Shown here: positions 1 to 6,440 of the stretch, one piece after another | How positions within the stretch are numbered: position 1 is the stretch's first letter | Layout of the letters: each line of letters begins with the position of its first letter | Source: an uncultured Porphyromonas sp. | GTDB taxonomy: Bacteria > Bacteroidota > Bacteroidia > Bacteroidales > Porphyromonadaceae | Assembly: GCA_900539765.1 (NCBI GenBank) | Contig: UQDF01000079.1 | Coordinates: 1-6,700, forward strand | Length of the DNA: 6,700 nt | Direction of reading: 5' to 3' | Translations under genes and position numbers: made by a program | The notes under the pieces: model-generated | Seen by the model: the letters and a program-made list of their open reading frames with translations, nothing else | Told to the model about the DNA's origin: nothing | Databases searched by the model: none

Positions 1-55
1 AGATCGTGCGTCCCTACAGGATGTCGTCACGGCTCATGCGTCCGTTGTGTCAAAG
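1..55 (+). repeat. 55-base direct repeat, copy A
   Basis: Copy A starts at the window edge with AGATCGTGCGTCCCTAC and ends with TTGTGTCAAAG. It is identical over all 55 bases to 156-210. After position 55 the two copies diverge: this one continues into the 59-83 inverted-repeat arm, whereas copy B continues into GGTTACAGCATCG. The copies therefore share modules rather than being whole-element duplicates. Confidence 0.9.
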
Positions 56-77
56 CTATACGAGTAGCCCTTTGTAG

Positions 78-98
78 GGACGCTCGATCTGAGCGTCC
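78..98. repeat. Small perfect hairpin of the repeat family
   Basis: GGACGCTC at 78-85 pairs with GAGCGTCC at 91-98 around the loop GATCT. It is a variant of the GGACGCAC hairpins at 148-168 and 239-259: the seventh base of the arm (A to T) and its partner both differ, so pairing is kept. A similar decayed version appears near 6583-6602. Confidence 0.75.
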
Positions 99-145
99 GT
101 CCCCGTTAAAGGAGACGATATCAATACTTGTCTTGCCGTTCTACA

Positions 146-210
146 ACGGACGCACAGATCGTGCGTCCCTACAGGATGTCGTCACGGCTCATGCGTCCGT
201 TGTGTCAAAG
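146..210 (+). repeat. Direct repeat, copy B, with leader and hairpin
   Basis: Bases 156-210 are identical to 1-55. The ten bases before them, ACGGACGCAC at 146-155, are also shared with the third copy at 237-246. The leader and repeat together form a perfect hairpin, with GGACGCAC at 148-155 pairing with GTGCGTCC at 161-168 around the loop AGATC. Confidence 0.9.
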
Positions 211-236
211 GTTACAGCATCGTGGTTTTAACGGGG

Positions 237-281
237 ACGGACGCACAGATCGTGCGTCCCTACAGGATGTCGTCACGGCTC
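237..281 (+). repeat. Direct repeat, copy C (partial)
   Basis: This 45-base block repeats 146-190 exactly, including the ten-base leader and the hairpin (stem 239-246 with 252-259, loop AGATC). After 281 it diverges and runs into the inverted-repeat arm at 284-308, which ends 15 bases from the stop codon of the outer-membrane factor gene. On the operon's coding strand the hairpin is the first strong structure downstream of the last gene. It has no U-tract after it, so a role in transcript ending or 3' protection is only a possibility. Confidence 0.85.
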
Positions 282-323
282 GTGCGTCCCTACGAAGGGT
301 TACTCGTAAGTGTTGTGAAGACT

Positions 324-1676
324 TTACTTAGTCTCCTCTGCGGGAGAGATGTAGCTGTGCAGTACGAGTACACGGTAGAGGTAGTCGTAGCGAGCGCGGA
401 GCTCTTCGCTCTGAGCGACGAAGTGACGGTTTTGCGCCTCGGCCAGTTCGTACGAAGAGGCACGTCCCGCCTCGTAGCTGATCTGCGCATAGTGCAGCGC
501 CGTCTCGGCCGACTCGGTCGCCCGCTCGGCAGCTGCTATCTGACTGTAAGCGGCACGGGCATTGATCTGAGCCGTGTAGAGCTGCTGCGTGAGTTCTTTG
601 TCCACCTTGCGCAGAGCGATCTGCTGATCGGAGTAGCGGAGACGAGCCTGCGCCACATTGTCTGCCGTGCGCATCGCATCAAAGATGGGCACAGAAAGCG
701 AAAGCCCAACGAAGTAGCGTCCGTTGTTGCGCATCTGATCCCCAAAAGGCTGGTTATACTGCCGTAACTCCTCATTAAGGATATAGTAATAGCCCGTGTT
801 GTAACCAGCACCAAAGGAAACCTTCGGTATGTAGCCCGTCTGCTCCAGCCCGATCTGTCGCTCCGCCACTTGTAGCTGTAGCCTTGCCTGCTCCATCTCG
901 GGACGCATCGAGCGCGCTTGCTCGAGGAGCGCATCGTCAGCCAGTGCCAGCTCAGGAGCGGGCGTAGCGCTGAGGCTCTTGACATCGGGCAAGGTGATCT
1001 GCAGCTCTGTGTAGTCGGGCAACTCGATGATGAGTGCCAGCTGATGACGCGCCAGCTCCGTATCGCTGCAGGCGCGGAGGTAGTTGACGCTGTCCTTAGC
1101 GAGCTGCGCCTCCACCTCGGCGAGCTTGTCACGAGACCACTTACCCGCCTGAACCATTGCGGCAGTCTTCGTGAGCGTCTCGCGGGTTAGCTTGAGTTGC
1201 TCATCGGCTACGTGGATCATCTCCTGGCGGAAGAGCAGATTGTAGTACCCCTCAGCCACCTGCAGTCCGATCTGCTCCTCAGCATAGGAGAGCCCAGCGG
1301 TCGCTGCGTCTAGATTGAGACGCGCTATCTCCGTTGCCTTAGGACGAGCCATACCAGAGAAAACGTCCCACGAGAGGTTTGCCCCAAAGGAGGTACTGCT
1401 CGAGGATTGGTCGCCGATGACGCCCGTCTTGTCGGCACTACGTCCGAGGCTAACGCTTTGGCTAGCACTAGCCGAGAGCGAGGGCAGGTAACTGTGCTGC
1501 GTGGTGGCGAGCTGCTGCTCACTCCCGGCCAAGCGTAGGCGCGCCTCCTCGACCGTGATGCTGTGAGCGACGGCGTGGTCGATGCACTGCTGCAGCGTCC
1601 AGCTCTGCTGCGCTGCTAGGGTAAAGCTCCCCGCGACTAGTAAGGCTAAGGGAAAGATATGACGAAGTGTAAGCAT
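324..1676 (-). CDS. TolC-like outer-membrane efflux protein
   Basis: This is the outer-membrane channel of the exporter, an OEP/TolC-family protein of 450 residues, close to the usual family length. Residues 1-22 form a signal peptide: a basic start, a hydrophobic stretch (FPLALLVAGSFTLA) and a probable cut before Gln23. The mature protein shows the internal duplication of the family. SYLPSLSASA at 62-71 parallels GYIPKVSFGA at 281-290, both beginning beta-barrel strands. LSWDVFSG at 101-108 parallels LSVPIFDA at 327-334. The long helices with VQAGKWSRDKLAEVEAQL (175-192) parallel YEAGRASSYELAEAQNRH (401-418). As in other TolC-type proteins, three copies should assemble into a barrel plus periplasmic tunnel. 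It is the last gene of the operon, 25 bases after the adaptor gene. The start has no clear Shine-Dalgarno sequence but is fixed by the signal peptide. The family is certain; the substrate is unknown. Confidence 0.95.
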   Translation of the reverse strand: MLTLRHIFPLALLVAGSFTLAAQQSWTLQQCIDHAVAHSITVEEARLRLAGSEQQLATTQHSYLPSLSASASQSVSLGRSADKTGVIGDQSSSSTSFGANLSWDVFSGMARPKATEIARLNLDAATAGLSYAEEQIGLQVAEGYYNLLFRQEMIHVADEQLKLTRETLTKTAAMVQAGKWSRDKLAEVEAQLAKDSVNYLRACSDTELARHQLALIIELPDYTELQITLPDVKSLSATPAPELALADDALLEQARSMRPEMEQARLQLQVAERQIGLEQTGYIPKVSFGAGYNTGYYYILNEELRQYNQPFGDQMRNNGRYFVGLSLSVPIFDAMRTADNVAQARLRYSDQQIALRKVDKELTQQLYTAQINARAAYSQIAAAERATESAETALHYAQISYEAGRASSYELAEAQNRHFVAQSEELRARYDYLYRVLVLHSYISPAEETK

Positions 1677-1701
1677 AGGATTGTCTTGTCTAAGAGATTA
1701 G

Positions 1702-2814
1702 TTAGGCTGCTACTGGAGTACCCTTGACCTTTTCGCCCTCCTTGAGACCACTCTTGACCTCGATGAGGCTACCATTGCTGATACCAGTCTGGATCTCACG
1801 GCGCTCCGTCTCTAGATGCTTCGGGTCAGCGTCGGAGGTGACCACCTCGACATAGACTTTGTCGCCCTCAAACTGAAGTGCGCCCTCGGGAATGGCTAGA
1901 ACGTTGGAAACTTGGTCAGTGATAAGCTCCGCATTGGCACTCATGTCGGAGCGTATGCGGCTGTAGTCGTCGATGGTGATGGCAGCCTTGAGCTCGTACT
2001 GCGTGCCTTGCTGCTGCTGGATTGTCTTGGGCGAGATGTACTCCACGACGCCCGAGAAAGCGGAACCCTCGATCGCTCCGATGCGCACCGTGACAGGCAG
2101 TCCCGTAGCGACACGAGCGATGTCGACCTCGTCCACCTTGCCGATGAAGATCATCTCCGTCATGTCGGCAATGGTGGCGATGGTGGTACCAGCGTTGAAG
2201 GAGTTGGCCTGAATGACCGAGTTACCCTCCTTGACGGGTATGTCGAGGATCGTCCCGTCTACCGTGCTGCGCACGAGTGTCGTAGAGCCCTGAGCGTTGC
2301 GCTGGCTCATACCGGTGAGGACGATGTTGTAAGCATCCTTAGCACTCGCAAGGCGCTCCTTAGCCTGTAGGTAGTTAGCCTTGGTTGTGGCATACTCCTC
2401 CTCGGCTACAATCCCCTGCTGGTGTAGCTCGGTCGCTATCTTGTACTTCTGCTCTGCCTCGTCGAGAGCAATCTTTGCTATCTCGACCTGCGACTCTGCC
2501 TGATTGACCGAACCCATCTCGGGCACCACCTTGATACGCGCGATGATGTCGCCCGCCTTGACGAGGTCGCCGGGCTTCTTCATGATCTCGGCGATGATGC
2601 CGTTGAGTTGTGGCACGATCATCACCTCGTTGCGAGGAGCTATCTTGCCAGTGAGGATGATAGAGCGCTGGATAGAGGGGACGCGGGTCACTGTCTCCAC
2701 CGAGTAGATGGTCGCTTGGGGCTGTGCCTTCTTATAGAGGAAGACGAAGGTCATGATGACGAGCAGGCCGAAGATGACCCAAAGGGAAAGTTTGAAGATA
2801 CGCTTAGCTTTCAT
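1702..2814 (-). CDS. HlyD/MacA-type periplasmic adaptor (membrane fusion protein)
   Basis: This is the periplasmic adaptor that joins the inner-membrane pump to the TolC-like channel. Its 370 residues match the RND/MacA adaptor length. Residues 1-8 are basic (MKAKRIFK), and a single transmembrane anchor follows at about 9-27. No lipobox cysteine is present. A split lipoyl domain lies at about 60-97 (GIIAEIMKKPGDLVKAGDIIARI) and 180-217 (DGTILDIPVKEGNSV). It encloses a helical hairpin at about 102-165 rich in Ala, Glu, Lys and Gln, the coiled coil expected to meet the channel tip. A beta-barrel domain follows at about 220-300 (IFIGKVDEVDIARV), then a membrane-proximal domain to the end (AIPEGALQFEGDKVYV). 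The gene follows permease 2 after 45 bases and precedes the channel gene, as expected for one tripartite complex. The start context is A-rich without a Shine-Dalgarno motif. Confidence 0.95.
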   Translation of the reverse strand: MKAKRIFKLSLWVIFGLLVIMTFVFLYKKAQPQATIYSVETVTRVPSIQRSIILTGKIAPRNEVMIVPQLNGIIAEIMKKPGDLVKAGDIIARIKVVPEMGSVNQAESQVEIAKIALDEAEQKYKIATELHQQGIVAEEEYATTKANYLQAKERLASAKDAYNIVLTGMSQRNAQGSTTLVRSTVDGTILDIPVKEGNSVIQANSFNAGTTIATIADMTEMIFIGKVDEVDIARVATGLPVTVRIGAIEGSAFSGVVEYISPKTIQQQQGTQYELKAAITIDDYSRIRSDMSANAELITDQVSNVLAIPEGALQFEGDKVYVEVVTSDADPKHLETERREIQTGISNGSLIEVKSGLKEGEKVKGTPVAA

Positions 2815-2859
2815 AGTTCTTTATGTTGTGTTTGTTTTTACCTAAAGTTGATTGTTGGT

Positions 2860-4119
2860 TTACTCCTCACGGATCGCTTCGATGGAGCGAATCTCGAGTG
2901 CTTTCTTGAGTGGCAAGAGACCGCCCACCACGCCTCCGATGATGATGAAGAGGAGCGCGCCAATCGCTGTGCCAAAGGGAATCAGCGGATTGACCAGCAT
3001 CTCGTTTCCCATTGAGGCGGTGATCTGTGCGACGATAGACATGATCCCCACACCGAGGAGAAGCCCTAGGAGCCCCGCGAGGAGGCTCAGCATGCCGCTC
3101 TCTAGGAGGATGAGTCGTATGATGTCTTTGCGCTGCGCTCCGAGCGCACGACGTATGCCGATCTCGCGGGTGCGCTCCTTGACGGAGACGAGCATGATAT
3201 TGCTAATGCCGATAATGCCCGAGAGGAGCGTGCCGATACCGATGAACCAGACGAAGACCTCGACACCCCACATCATAGAGTTTTGGGCGGTGAAGATCTC
3301 TGAGATGTTGAACTCACCTACGGCGCTCTCATCGTCTGGAGCTATGTCGTGGGTAGAGCGGATGTAAGCTTTGATGCGGTCGTTGATCGCTTTGCTATCC
3401 TTACCATCGCCATGGAGCGAGTACAAGAGTTGGTAGACCTCATTGCTTCTGCCGTATGATGCGCTAAGGATTGTATAGGGGATACGCACCTTTTGCTCTT
3501 CAGGGCCATTGACATTCATCCCTTTAGACTTGCCCTTGAGGACTCCCACGATGGTGTAGTAAGAGCCGTCAATATTGATCACCTTGCCCAAGGCCTCCTC
3601 GTGCGAAGCGAAGAACTTCTGGCTCACCTCCTCACCGATGGTGCAGTTGCGACGTCGCTGCTGCTCGTCACTCTCGTTGAGTCGTCGTCCGGCCAGGATG
3701 GTCGAGTAGACGATCTGGTCAAAAGAGGTCCAAACGGCATAGAGCGGTGCTGTCGTACTCTTGGTGCCGTAGCTGACGGGTGTGTTCCACGAGCCTTGCT
3801 GCATAGCAGCTATCGTCTCTATCTCGGGGAAACGCTTCTGGAGGTTGTCTAGGTCGCTCAGCGAGAAGCCCCACCAGCGATCCGTAGGGAAGCCTTTGTA
3901 CGGCTTACTGGTCGTGGAGCAGTAGAGCAGCGTGGTATTGCTTGAGATGCCGTCTAGCTGCTTGCGCATACCATTGGAGAAGCCTTGGCTCAAGCTCATC
4001 AAGATGACCAGCATCAGGATGCCCCAGAAGATACCGAAGGCGGTTGCGATCGAACGCTTGCGATTCGTTCGTAAGGAGTGAAAAGCTTCACCCCAGATGT
4101 CTCGATCAAATAGTCTCAT
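2860..4119 (-). CDS. MacB/FtsX-type ABC transporter permease 2
   Basis: This is an inner-membrane permease of the MacB/FtsX (type VII ABC) class, 419 residues, without its own ATPase domain. A short cytosolic N-terminus precedes helix 1 at about 24-45. A large MacB_PCD-type periplasmic domain spans about 46-285. Helices follow at about 288-313, 336-364 and 383-403. After helix 2 comes the conserved cytosolic segment VKERTREIGIRRALGA at 313-328, which contacts the ATPase. The C-terminus LKKALEIRSIEAIREE is the usual FtsX end. The segment APDDESAV at 260-267 matches SPDDENAL at 259-266 of the neighbouring permease, so the two are paralogues and probably form a heterodimer. It has exactly two cysteines, Cys67 and Cys159, both in the periplasmic domain; permease 1 has none. 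It starts 28 bases after the permease 1 stop codon, without a clear Shine-Dalgarno motif. Confidence 0.95.
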   Translation of the reverse strand: MRLFDRDIWGEAFHSLRTNRKRSIATAFGIFWGILMLVILMSLSQGFSNGMRKQLDGISSNTTLLYCSTTSKPYKGFPTDRWWGFSLSDLDNLQKRFPEIETIAAMQQGSWNTPVSYGTKSTTAPLYAVWTSFDQIVYSTILAGRRLNESDEQQRRRNCTIGEEVSQKFFASHEEALGKVINIDGSYYTIVGVLKGKSKGMNVNGPEEQKVRIPYTILSASYGRSNEVYQLLYSLHGDGKDSKAINDRIKAYIRSTHDIAPDDESAVGEFNISEIFTAQNSMMWGVEVFVWFIGIGTLLSGIIGISNIMLVSVKERTREIGIRRALGAQRKDIIRLILLESGMLSLLAGLLGLLLGVGIMSIVAQITASMGNEMLVNPLIPFGTAIGALLFIIIGGVVGGLLPLKKALEIRSIEAIREE

Positions 4120-4147
4120 AGTACAGTCTTTACGCTAGGGTGTGTTA

Positions 4148-5428
4148 CTAATCTCTCATCGCTTCAATAGCGGATATACGTATCGCTCTACGAGCTGGCG
4201 TGTAGCCCGCCACGATCCCCGCAATGATCATCACAACGAGGATGCCCAGCGCCATCTGTGGCGAGAGGACTGGCGTGTCAAAAAGATGGATCGTCTCGCC
4301 CATAATGGACATCTCGCCAATGTGGTAAGCGGTCACGAGGTAGTCGCCTAGAGCGACGAACCCCACAGCAATGACCAGACCGATAGCACCCGCCACCGCC
4401 GTAATGAGGAGGCTCTCGACCATAATCATCGCTAGGATGTCACGGGGCTTGGCACCCAGAGCCTTGCGTATGCCGATCTCTTTGTATCGCTCCCGAACCG
4501 TGACCAGCATGATGTTGCTCACGCCGACGATGCCGATGAGGAGCGTGCTCAACCCGACGATCCAGAGGAAGAGGTAGAAGTAGTTGACTACCTTATTATA
4601 CTGCTCGTTGTTGACATAGTTTGAGTAGCCCCACAGCGCATTCTCATCATCGGGCGAGAAGGAGAGTATCGAGCTGAGCGCTTTGAGGAGCTCCTTATTG
4701 AAAGCCTCGAAATCCTTCTTGCTCCGTATCGTAGGCGCATAGATATAGCCTCCATCGATACGCTGATCATTGGATTGAATCATGGTAAAGGTGCTGCTCG
4801 GCATATAGGATGCCGATTGGTTTTGCTGAGCTTCGTAGACTCCCACCACGGTAAAGGAGACATTGTCGACAGAGACGCTTTTGCCAACCGCCTCCTCGTA
4901 CCGATCAGTGCCAAAGAGCTTGAGCGCATCGGAGGAACTGATGAGGAGTGTCTTCTCCTTATTATATACGTCGTTGCCATTGATGCCACGTCCCACCAGC
5001 ATCTTGACACGGGTCTCGAAGTGCCCGAAATAGTTGGCTCCGATACCCTTTACCGACCCCTCGGTCACCTGTGATGCGTAGGTTATCTTATTCCAAGACC
5101 TAAGGCGGGGTGCGATGTCTTCAATAGCTGGTACCATCTCCTGTAGCTGTGCGAACTGTGACTTGTCGATGTACAGAAAACGCCCTGCTGGGTAACCCTG
5201 GTAAGGAAGGTTGGTCATCCAGACGCCAAAGTAGATGCCGTAGTTTGGCTCCGTGTCGCCCGCATTGGCACTCTTAGAGATACCACGGTTGAGCCCCACG
5301 CCGATGCTGAGGAGGATGACTAGAAAGATGATTCCCCACGCTACGGCAAAGCCTGTCAGAAAGGTGCGCAGGCGGTTGCGCTTGAGATTGTCTATAATCT
5401 CGGAGAAGTATTCGTGTCCTATACGCAT
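4148..5428 (-). CDS. MacB/FtsX-type ABC transporter permease 1
   Basis: This is the first of two paralogous inner-membrane permeases, 426 residues. The N-terminal segment NLKRNRLRTFLTGFAVAWGI is typical of Bacteroidota MacB-like permeases and leads into helix 1 at about 22-46. The periplasmic MacB_PCD-type domain covers about 47-280. Helices 2, 3 and 4 lie at about 283-309, 333-360 and 389-411. The conserved coupling segment VRERYKEIGIRKALGA is at 311-326. The C-terminus reads ARRAIRISAIEAMRD. There is no cysteine. The periplasmic domain begins with a long aromatic stretch (about 63-86, with several Tyr, Phe and Trp). The gene starts 15 bases after the ATPase stop codon and has the best ribosome binding site of the operon, AGAGGA at 5438-5443. 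It ends in two stop codons in a row (TAG TAA). The likely role is half of the heterodimeric mechanotransmission pump; the substrate is unknown. Confidence 0.95.
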   Translation of the reverse strand: MRIGHEYFSEIIDNLKRNRLRTFLTGFAVAWGIIFLVILLSIGVGLNRGISKSANAGDTEPNYGIYFGVWMTNLPYQGYPAGRFLYIDKSQFAQLQEMVPAIEDIAPRLRSWNKITYASQVTEGSVKGIGANYFGHFETRVKMLVGRGINGNDVYNKEKTLLISSSDALKLFGTDRYEEAVGKSVSVDNVSFTVVGVYEAQQNQSASYMPSSTFTMIQSNDQRIDGGYIYAPTIRSKKDFEAFNKELLKALSSILSFSPDDENALWGYSNYVNNEQYNKVVNYFYLFLWIVGLSTLLIGIVGVSNIMLVTVRERYKEIGIRKALGAKPRDILAMIMVESLLITAVAGAIGLVIAVGFVALGDYLVTAYHIGEMSIMGETIHLFDTPVLSPQMALGILVVMIIAGIVAGYTPARRAIRISAIEAMRD

Positions 5429-5437
5429 AATGTGTGA

Positions 5438-5443
5438 TCCTCT
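5438..5443 (-). promoter_or_regulatory. Ribosome binding site of permease 1
   Basis: On the minus strand AGAGGA lies nine bases before the ATG at 5428-5426 and directly after the ATPase stop codon. It is the only purine-rich Shine-Dalgarno-like sequence before any of the five genes; the others have A/T-rich leaders, as is common in Bacteroidota. Confidence 0.55.
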
Positions 5444-6163
5444 TTACTCAAACACCTCCTCGGGCAGACTGCTCGTCAGACCGCCGCCCTCGATCAGCCC
5501 ATCCTTGATATGTATCGTGCGGTCACACATCTCGGCTACGCCAGGCTCGTGCGTCACGATAATCATCGTCAGGTGCGACTCGCGATTGATCTCTCGCAGT
5601 AGCTCCATCACCTCGATGGTGGTCTTGCTGTCCAAAGCTCCCGTCGGCTCATCGGCTAGGATGACTGAGGGCGTGGTGATGAGGGCTCGTGCGATCGCTA
5701 TGCGCTGCTTCTGTCCTCCCGACATCTCGCTCGGCAGATGCTCCGCCCAGTCGGCTAGCCCCATACGGGCGAGCAACTCGGCAGCACGCTTGGTGCGCTC
5801 CTTGCGACCTACTCCCTGATAAAAGAGTGGCAGGGCAATGTTGTCCAGCGCATTCTTGAAGGGGATAAGGTTAAACGACTGAAAGACGAATCCTATTTGT
5901 CTAGAACGGATCTCGGCGGCGCGGTTCTCCGAGAGGCTATTGCTCAGTAACTCCTCGCCTAGATGGTAGCTTCCCTCGTCGTAGCTGTCGAGGAGCCCGA
6001 GGATATTGAGGAGCGTACTCTTGCCCGAGCCCGAAGCTCCCATGATAGCGACCATCTCGCCTGGGAAGATGTCGAGGTTGATCCCCTTGAGGACATGTAG
6101 GGGCTGCGCACCCTGATAAGTCTTGTGCAGATTGCGTAGCGATATGACCGGTTTAGCATTCAT
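5444..6163 (-). CDS. ABC transporter ATP-binding protein, MacB/LolD type
   Basis: This is the cytosolic ATPase that powers the two FtsX-like permeases, 239 residues, the usual length for a stand-alone LolD/MacB-type subunit. All nucleotide-binding motifs are present: Walker A GASGSGKST at 42-50, Q-loop Gln95 in FVFQSFNLIP, signature MSGGQKQRI at 147-155, Walker B VILADEP at 167-173 with catalytic Glu172, D-loop ALD at 176-178 and switch His205 in VTHEP. The signature begins with Met instead of the usual Leu, a mild change that should not abolish activity. The residues VFQSFNLIPFKNALDNIALPL (92-112) are typical of the MacB/LolD subfamily rather than of importers. The gene is first in the operon, 40 bases downstream of a good Bacteroidetes promoter; its leader has no Shine-Dalgarno motif. 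LolD (lipoprotein release) is an alternative family, but the adaptor and channel genes in the operon favour efflux. Confidence 0.95.
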   Translation of the reverse strand: MNAKPVISLRNLHKTYQGAQPLHVLKGINLDIFPGEMVAIMGASGSGKSTLLNILGLLDSYDEGSYHLGEELLSNSLSENRAAEIRSRQIGFVFQSFNLIPFKNALDNIALPLFYQGVGRKERTKRAAELLARMGLADWAEHLPSEMSGGQKQRIAIARALITTPSVILADEPTGALDSKTTIEVMELLREINRESHLTMIIVTHEPGVAEMCDRTIHIKDGLIEGGGLTSSLPEEVFE

Positions 6164-6202
6164 AAGCGTATTGGCTTAGCGTTTGTCTTAGGTAGTACAC
6201 CG

Positions 6203-6232
6203 CAAAGGTAATACAAATATTTGAATCCGCAA
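6203..6232 (-). promoter_or_regulatory. Bacteroidetes-type promoter of the efflux operon
   Basis: Read on the minus strand, the -7 element TACCTTTG (6210-6203) fits the Bacteroidetes consensus TAnnTTTG at every fixed position. A TTG (6232-6230) lies 19 bases upstream, matching the -33 element and its usual spacing. The spacer is AT-rich. Transcription would start near 6196, leaving a leader of about 33 bases before the ATPase start at 6163. No other promoter of this quality was seen in the gaps between the five genes, so the operon probably has one main transcript. Confidence 0.75.
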
Positions 6233-6395
6233 TAGGAAAAACGCATCAGTGTACAACTCGAACCAAACAGCCCTGTCGAGCAATCTCATAATCAGCCGTC
6301 TAAAGGAGCCTGAAAAGCTTAAAACGGCACTATACAGCCCATCTATAAGAGAGTCCCCACGGAAGTGTGTTACGACAGACATACGCTTATAATAC
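6233..6395. other. Non-coding stretch between promoter and palindrome cluster
   Basis: I see no gene, tRNA or clear operator here. One minus-strand open frame of 69 codons starts at 6397, inside the neighbouring hairpin, and runs through the operon promoter to 6188. It has no recognisable domain or start signal and is not called. The stretch could hold regulator binding sites for the operon, but nothing in it is distinctive. Confidence 0.5.
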
Positions 6396-6440
6396 AATAG
6401 CCACGTAGGAAATCTGAATTTCCTACGTGGCTATTTTTGT
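6396..6440 (+). terminator. Perfect 18-bp hairpin followed by a T-tract
   Basis: Bases 6396-6413 pair perfectly with 6418-6435 around the four-base loop CTGA. On the plus strand the stem runs into TTTTTGTTTTT, the form of an intrinsic terminator. No plus-strand gene precedes it in this window, so its role is unclear. Read on the minus strand, it is followed by the weaker sequence TGTATTATAAG and could still end a transcript entering from beyond 6700. The stem carries the ACGTGG core shared with the palindromes to its right, so it may be part of that repeat family rather than a dedicated terminator. Confidence 0.55.

Larger units (their letters stand above)
59..308. repeat. 250-bp segment bounded by 25-base inverted repeats (MITE-like)
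   Basis: The left arm at 59-83 and the right arm at 284-308 are inverted complements with 23 of 25 bases matching. The right arm reads GCGTCCCTACGAAGGG and then TTACTCGTA. Between them lie direct-repeat copies B and C and three small hairpins. No open frame inside resembles a transposase and no clear target-site duplication flanks the arms. The structure fits a non-autonomous miniature element or a local inverted duplication of a dispersed repeat; the sequence alone does not separate the two. Confidence 0.5.
1..323. repeat. Gene-free repeat mosaic downstream of the operon
   Basis: This stretch holds no credible gene. It is assembled from short modules that recur in both orientations. The decamer GCGTCCCTAC or its complement occurs exactly at 8-17, 74-83, 163-172, 254-263 and 284-293, and once more at 6691-6700 at the far end of the window. 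A 55-base unit at 1-55 recurs without change at 156-210. Its first 35 bases recur again at 247-281. Open frames across it run through the repeats and have no recognisable protein content. The modules look like a dispersed intergenic repeat family (inference); the first copy is probably cut by the window edge. Confidence 0.85.

Noticed and set aside
239..259. Intrinsic terminator of the operon
   Set aside because: On the minus strand the hairpin is perfect, but it is followed by GTCCCCGTTAAAACC rather than a U-tract, and identical hairpins occur elsewhere in the repeat. It may still slow or protect the transcript, but it cannot be called a terminator.
1..323. CRISPR array
   Set aside because: The repeats have unequal spacing (155 then 91 bases), occur in both orientations and contain related sequence between them. 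There are no unique spacers of constant length and no cas genes.
128..767. Plus-strand open frames at 128-331 and 222-767
   Set aside because: They start inside the repeat mosaic, and the longer one then runs antisense through the outer-membrane factor gene. The protein has no recognisable domain, and the overlapping minus-strand gene has a signal peptide and full family motifs.
1912..5819. Several long open frames opposite or out of frame with the operon genes, for example 1912-2370, 2608-3015, 2852-3367, 3493-3852 and 5253-5819
   Set aside because: All lie within strongly supported genes on the other strand. Their compositions (for example Arg/Ser/Met-rich) are what antisense reading of these genes gives, and none shows a domain.
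5444..6163. LolCDE lipoprotein-release system
   Set aside because: The ATPase resembles LolD, but the operon also encodes a HlyD-type adaptor and a TolC-type channel, which LolCDE does not use. A MacAB-TolC-like exporter fits better.
6388..6393. TATAAT on the plus strand just before the hairpin
   Set aside because: It resembles the E. coli -10 box, but Bacteroidota primary promoters use TAnnTTTG. No matching upstream element or downstream gene supports it.
6188..6397. 69-codon minus-strand open frame upstream of the ATPase
   Set aside because: It begins inside the 6396-6435 hairpin and runs through the operon promoter. It has no Shine-Dalgarno sequence or Bacteroidetes promoter that I can see, and no recognisable protein family.
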